A stretch of DNA of 64,000 nt, taken from the NCBI GenBank assembly GCA_040954595.2, contig CM082578.2, positions 17,174,001 through 17,238,000 on the forward strand, in the 5' to 3' direction. Below, piece by piece: positions 59,124 through 64,000 of this stretch. The DNA comes from Balanoglossus misakiensis. Lineage: Eukaryota > Hemichordata. The stretch's first letter is position 1. Every line of letters starts with the position of its first letter. The notes beneath the pieces are model-generated. The model was given only the letters and a program-made list of their open reading frames with translations. It was not told where the DNA came from and did no database searches. The translations under genes were made by a program, and so were the position numbers.

Positions 59124-59480
59124 CATCATTTGTGTATTTCCATACCAGTGTCACAAAGCAATAAAGATTGTGTATTTTAATTTACTGGTGAAATCCTTTC
59201 TATATACTTGTAGTTCTGACATGCTGCCAAATATTCCCCATTTTCTCATTTACGAAATTGCAAATCTCAATATTTCTACCCTACTTTATGTACGTATCTG
59301 CATTTCTTTGGTTGATGATGAAACCATCCAAAAACTACATAGTTTCTATAAATTTGCTAATCCCAGGTGTTGAAACAAGTTTTGTCTGATCTTACAATTT
59401 CAATTTGACCATAATGGTTACTACATGTATTTATGAGCTTTTGCTGACCATGCAATCACAATTATGAAACTAGATCAACA

Positions 59481-59506
59481 CACGGTTACTAGAAGAAGTA
59501 ACCGTG
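59481..59506. repeat. Inverted repeat with 10-bp perfect arms
   Basis: CACGGTTACT, a 6-nt loop, then AGTAACCGTG. No U-tract or gene context that would make it a bacterial-type terminator. Confidence 0.85.
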
Positions 59507-59702
59507 ATCAACATGAAAGATTTACTCATGGATAGGGTGTATTCAATAATGCTTTATTTCCATCAAAGTCCAATGTGTCACTTTTGTCAATTACCCCTCT
59601 ACAAAACACAGCACTGGAGATGACAATATTTCCTGGAAGATGACATGACAGACAACCATCAACCCAAACCTCCCTGAAGATTCCTCTCAATCGAGTGATG
59701 TG

Positions 59703-61194
59703 ATGGTTGTGTGGTGGTCATCATGCCTACCCATCATATGTTGGTTTGTGGGTGCAGTTAGCTTTCCACTGTTGTCATCAGAATCACAGAAACAGAGTGT
59801 CACTGTTTCGTCGTACAATCTTTGGAATGTGATGTTCAATTGGGATGTTAGGAAGTACAGAATAGCAGAAATGGTACGTGTAAGTCCATACTGGGCTGTT
59901 TATACCTGCTTATGATACTTGGAAGAATAAGTCATCATGTCTTGTGATTGTGGTTTAATTTTTACCCGCCGTGTATTCAAGGAAGTGACATTATTCCATT
60001 TCCCATTTCCATAACCAACGACTCTTCAAAGGAATATGACTGGCCCATCCCTCGATTACCCTGTATGTATAGTTTTGGGACCTCAGGGCAAATAAACTTT
60101 TTACAGAAAAGTATATGTTACTGATCAACTACAGAAAGTCACCTTTTCGACTATTGCATTGCAGATCAGAGAGACCAATCCTGATATAATAGGGTTCCAA
60201 GAAGTAAGAGCTGATCGGAGTCCCGGTGAGAGAAACCAGCTGTCGGATTTACAGGAACTTTTGCCTTATCATAGATGGAAGGTCTACTTACCAGTACAGG
60301 ATGTCAAATCACACAACTCGAAGAGTGTACATGGACTAGGATGGGAAATAGAAGGTTTGTATTTTGCTGTCTCTAAATGCAAGGTTGAATGCAACCAGGT
60401 ACTACAGTTATAAGTGGGTGTTGATATTTTAAAATGCTGACTCAGCAGGGCTACCTCAGTGGCAACCACAGAGTTCAGTGTTGCTGCATGGAAGTATAGC
60501 GCCACCATGAGGCCAAATGTGAGATTTAAATGTGTATACATTTGTACATGTATGTACATTCCATTGCATTCCCATGAGATTGATAAAACAAGAACTTTAA
60601 AAGACATCTCCTTAAAGTCTCTGCAAAGATAAGCTGATGAATTCCAGACACTACTAATACACACGTGTAGGGTCACAATAACTGATATCGCACGATTTTA
60701 AGTGAAGTTGGTAACTTCTCAACCATGATTAAACTCGATGATTGACTTAATTCTTTCCCTGTTCATTTCACATTGTGTACTTTGATAGTCTGCCTTGTTA
60801 TTTGTCAACGGGCGAACGTGATTTATGGCACGGATATGTTCCAAACAGTGACGAAGCAAAACTGACATTTAAAACTTCTGTTCTACCTCATTGTTGTATT
60901 CAAAATTTGGAAAATAAAATACCCGTTTTAAAATCACATTGCACTACACATTTGACACACAGTTTCTTTCTTCCCTAGGTCTGGGTCTGTTGAGTCGACA
61001 CCCTATATTAAACCACACCAGACAAGACCTGGCTGTGAGTTTGTCTCCAGATAAAAACAAACGAAAAGTGTTGCACGCTACCATCAAGATGCCAAGTGCA
61101 CATGTCGGCTCTGTGCATGTCAGCGTAGTACACCTATCTTATGACAAGAAACAACAGTGCAATAACATAGCTGAGATTGCTAAGTATGTGGACG
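59703..61194 (+). CDS. Secreted endonuclease/exonuclease/phosphatase (EEP) family protein, 5' part
   Basis: Three exons recognised: 59703-59873, 60165-60354 and 60979-61194 (192 aa so far), phases 0, 1, 1. Exon 1 has a signal peptide (WSSCLPIICWFVGAVSFPLL) and opens the EEP fold with TVSSYNLWNVMFNWDVRKYR. Exon 2 has NPDIIGFQEVRAD, containing the metal-binding Glu. Exon 3 has GLGLLSRHPILNHTRQDL and VHVSVVHLSYDKKQQ. The later catalytic blocks (GDFN and SDH) are missing and are expected in exons beyond 64000, since I find none in 61.2-64 kb. The family cleaves phosphodiester or phosphate-ester bonds (nucleases, sphingomyelinases, inositol phosphatases). Substrate cannot be assigned. The secretion signal makes an extracellular or lysosomal nuclease or lipase plausible. 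Confidence 0.85.
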
Positions 61195-64000
61195 GTAGGT
61201 TCAGAATATTTCATTTCGAGACAGTTGGGTGCTTTTTATGGAGACCGTCACAGTGTTTCATTGTTGGTTGCAGAATTTTGTTTGAACCCCTGAAGCATGA
61301 TGACATGCCCAGTGTTAAGCTTTATCTATCTGTCTTTTAGTCTGAATTGTTTTTGTGGAAAATTGAACTCAAGTGTGTACTAGTTCATTTGTCAAACAGT
61401 GGTCAAGACAAGACTATGTTGACAAGGAGAATACTGGGTGTTTTAACATGATAAACATTGCATCTGAAAAATAGCTGAAAATTCCAGCTAATGTCCCTTT
61501 AACTGAGTTTGAAATTCCCATTATAAGCCTCAGACAGAGCCACATGTCAGAAGAACATGGGCATTAGGACGAGTACTGGGCTTCTGTTTGTACTCATCAG
61601 TTTCTGTAATTCAATCGAAAACGGCTCACTAGGATATTGCCCTGCATGATTCCCTTCCAAAATTGCATGAATCTAAATTTGACAAGAAGTGAAAGTCCGA
61701 CCAGAGAAGTTACCGTATATTCTTTCCAATGCAATATACCATAAATTGTGTTTTTGTTTTGGATTATTTTCTGACTAATCCCGTGAAGGGTTCCCCTGTG
61801 TTTTTAAGGGGAATATAATGACACCATTAGTACCCTGTTAGTATGCACCTTGAAAATCAAAGTCTTAAACTTATTCTCATATTTTACTCGAGGCAACATT
61901 ATATTAGTCTCATTTTACATTTGGAATAAAAATTAGGGGTCACCGTGCAGAATTGTGATGAGAAAGCAAAATTGTCCCAAATGTAACATTCAAAATGACT
62001 ACCAATTACTGTGTTAACTCTATGGGGAAACATTAAAGTATTTATTTGCATGAAAACATGATGGCAAACACCATAATGCTTTCTTCTTTGTTTTCAAAGA
62101 GACTCCTCACAAACTTAAATGTATCAAAGAATTGAAAGCTTCTGGAGGACTATCATTTTTATGAAAATCTGTCTTTGAGGCACGTACCTCTTTAATGCTC
62201 TCTGGGAAATGTACATGTAGTGGTCTACTGCTTTCATGATATGCTGTCAGCATTTGCGTCAAGTCAATTGGGTGGCTGGGACTTGTGGTAATGGCCAAAA
62301 ACCAGAGCAGCACACAGCTACCCTGGTTCATTTCCAGGCCCTCAAATTTCTGATCTAGTAAGGTTGAAGGGGTTTTCCAGTCAAGAAAATTGAATCCTTT
62401 ATTGCCGCTGAAACAATAACCCCCTTACAGAAATATGATTCTTGGCAGCAAATAAGAGCATGTTGGCATAACAATTCCATTAAAATCTGTAATGAGATCG
62501 TTGGTCCTCGAACCCTGGGGGTTTACAGTAAATACTGTGAAATGGAAGCTTTTTGGGGTAAGATTTCAGCTGCTTCATATGCAGACTTTAAATGATGTGG
62601 TAAGTTATGGAAAGGTTGCAGGAAACAGAGGAATAAAGCACGTTATTACCATGACGATTTCAGTGCATGGTTTCCACGGTTTCCATGGTCACTTCCATTA
62701 TCCAAATCACAATTACACTGCCATATATCGAAACCCTGGATGAATTCATCAACTGGGCGTACGTAAGTTGCTGTTTGTTAGAGCCAATTCACAATTCCAG
62801 GCTTTTGTCAATTTGACGTTGCAGAGTGTGGAAAAGGTGTGAATTTTCCGCAGAGTATCTGTCCTTTGAAGTAGGGAATGTGTCTGTTCCAGGAATCACA
62901 TGAATACTGATCCTTTGGCCTGGGGATATGGTTATTCAAAACACATCCACCCACGCTCCCTTCTTCAATCAAATTTGAATATTTCAATATGACTAGATCA
63001 CTGCACCAGCTGTTGAAATAATTCCATGCAGTCACACAGAATTGATGCGTCATTAACTTCACTTGAGGATTTGTAGAAAAGTGCCTAGACCATAAATGCA
63101 TCATCCTTTGCCATTTCAGTGTCCACAACCAGGGATGTACAGCGGATGGGTTCCACATTGATCGTGTAATGATTGTGTCATGTATGCAATGCGTGCATGA
63201 GTGCATCTGCCGGTATGTACGACATGAGCATGTATTGCACACATGAATGTACTAGTATGTGTATATATTATATGTACATTTATTATATGCATGCGTGAAT
63301 GTAGCTGCTATTATGTATGCATGGGTGTACATGTACATGAATGTATATATTAACATACAGAGTCAAATAGATACCTGTGGACATCCAGTTCATTCACCCG
63401 TGAATCATAAAGGTTCAGAGTACATATCATGTTCAGCAATATCTAGAAAATCACCTGTGCCATCATCATTTTCCTATTTCATTAATACAGAAGGGGTCTA
63501 ATCAGAGAGAGAAAAACAACACTTAGTACTAATTACTATTTTACCCAGAGGTTTCAGGTCAATGACATTTGTAGATCTTTGAGATGATTTCCTTGCAATG
63601 GAAGGACAGAAGTGGTTTTCACATATTAACAAAATCAGATTTGTTCAGCTGTCATAGTCTACAGCATCACAGCGTGTAATGTTGCGCAATGATGCACATT
63701 GGTGTGAAAATATTTGCTGTGGCATAATTACTGCCTGCAATAACCCACTGGTTTCTCATCGGTCTGCTGCATAATTGACTGAAGGTAAATTGTGCTGTGG
63801 CACCGCTGATATTTGTAGAGTGAGAAAGTTGTCTACTTGGCTGACCTCTGCGTGTGCCTGGTTCAGCAGATAAGACACGCTTGTCTCCCCTACCGTGTCA
63901 GCAGTTCATCTCTCAGCTAGCATGTGCCTTTTAAAAATTCAAATCCATTGTTTTCTATGTTAAGGTTGGACGTCTAAAAAAGGGAACTGGGGCTGAAAGG
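61195..64000. other. Probable intron of the EEP gene, no exon recognised
   Basis: A GTAGGT donor at 61195 opens this stretch. AT-rich sequence with many TATGTA/CATGTA motifs (63240-63370). The last 65 bp are a copy of the hairpin repeat of 46975-47063 in the other orientation. Confidence 0.5.
63935..64000. repeat. Second copy of the short hairpin repeat, cut by the window end
   Basis: CCATTGTTTTCTATGTTAAG, then GGTTGGACGTCTAAAAAAGG and GAACTGGGGCTGAAAGG, match the reverse complement of 46976-47030 at most positions. Confidence 0.7.

Larger units (their letters stand above)
58196..59702. other. Intergenic region between PRPF18 and the EEP gene
   Basis: 1.5 kb with no convincing coding sequence. 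It holds (GTGCA)n at about 58711-58730, (ACC)n at 59103-59123 and a 10-bp-arm hairpin at 59481-59506. Promoters for both divergent genes should lie here. Confidence 0.6.

Noticed and set aside
59481-59506. Hairpin as a possible transcription terminator
   Set aside because: No T-tract follows and the organism is a eukaryote. It is listed only as an inverted repeat.
62492-62743. Plus-strand open frame as a further EEP exon
   Set aside because: No EEP motif (GDFN or SDH), and no acceptor in the phase needed after 61194.

Overview
This is nuclear DNA of an invertebrate animal. It has spliced genes with short GT-AG exons, long AT-rich introns, many microsatellites, a nearly intact Tx1-clade LINE, and single-copy genes that align closely with vertebrate orthologues (PRPF18, TIMM17, RAD18, an FGD-type RhoGEF, a QORL2-like reductase). 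No synteny or rRNA marker fixes the species. The one-gene-per-6-kb density, PY-motif membrane proteins and Tx1 LINE would fit a marine invertebrate such as a lancelet, hemichordate or lophotrochozoan, but that is inference. I built the gene models by hand from reading frames and splice sites. For every multi-exon gene below the intron phases join without a frame break.

Region 1 (0-26 kb) is an accessory-looking block of minus-strand single-pass membrane protein genes. One gene (602-13374) encodes a signal peptide, two EGF modules, a transmembrane helix and a tail with two PPxY motifs. Its large third-to-second exon intron holds a complete Tx1-like LINE (about 2640-8820, minus strand) lying between two (GAT)n microsatellites, and a plus-strand gene for an 813-residue coiled-coil protein (9089-11638). 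After 7 kb of palindrome- and duplication-rich intergenic DNA come two tandem paralogues (20193-21636 and 22517-25712). They have identical intron phases, an N-terminal YCCGxxxCC cysteine motif, one membrane helix and a PPxY tail, which is the Shisa/WBP1/VOPP1-like (STMC6) architecture.

Region 2 (27-61 kb) is conserved housekeeping sequence with alternating gene orientation: FGD-type RhoGEF (minus, 21 coding exons plus an alternative first exon), QORL2-like reductase (plus, divergent from FGD over about 400 bp), TIMM17 (minus), RAD18 (plus, divergent from TIMM17 over 179 bp), PRPF18 (minus, with a GC-AG intron) and a secreted endonuclease/exonuclease/phosphatase-family protein (plus, partial). 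The convergent pairs QORL2/TIMM17 and RAD18/PRPF18 have poly(A) signals close together.

Region 3 (61.2-64 kb) is noncoding as far as I can see. It is probably the intron of the partial EEP gene and ends in a copy of a short hairpin repeat also found at about 46.97 kb.

Functionally, the left block suggests a set of type I membrane adaptors that could recruit WW-domain proteins such as NEDD4-family ubiquitin ligases through PPxY motifs. The right block is unrelated core biology: Cdc42-type GTPase signalling, mitochondrial import, DNA damage tolerance and splicing.
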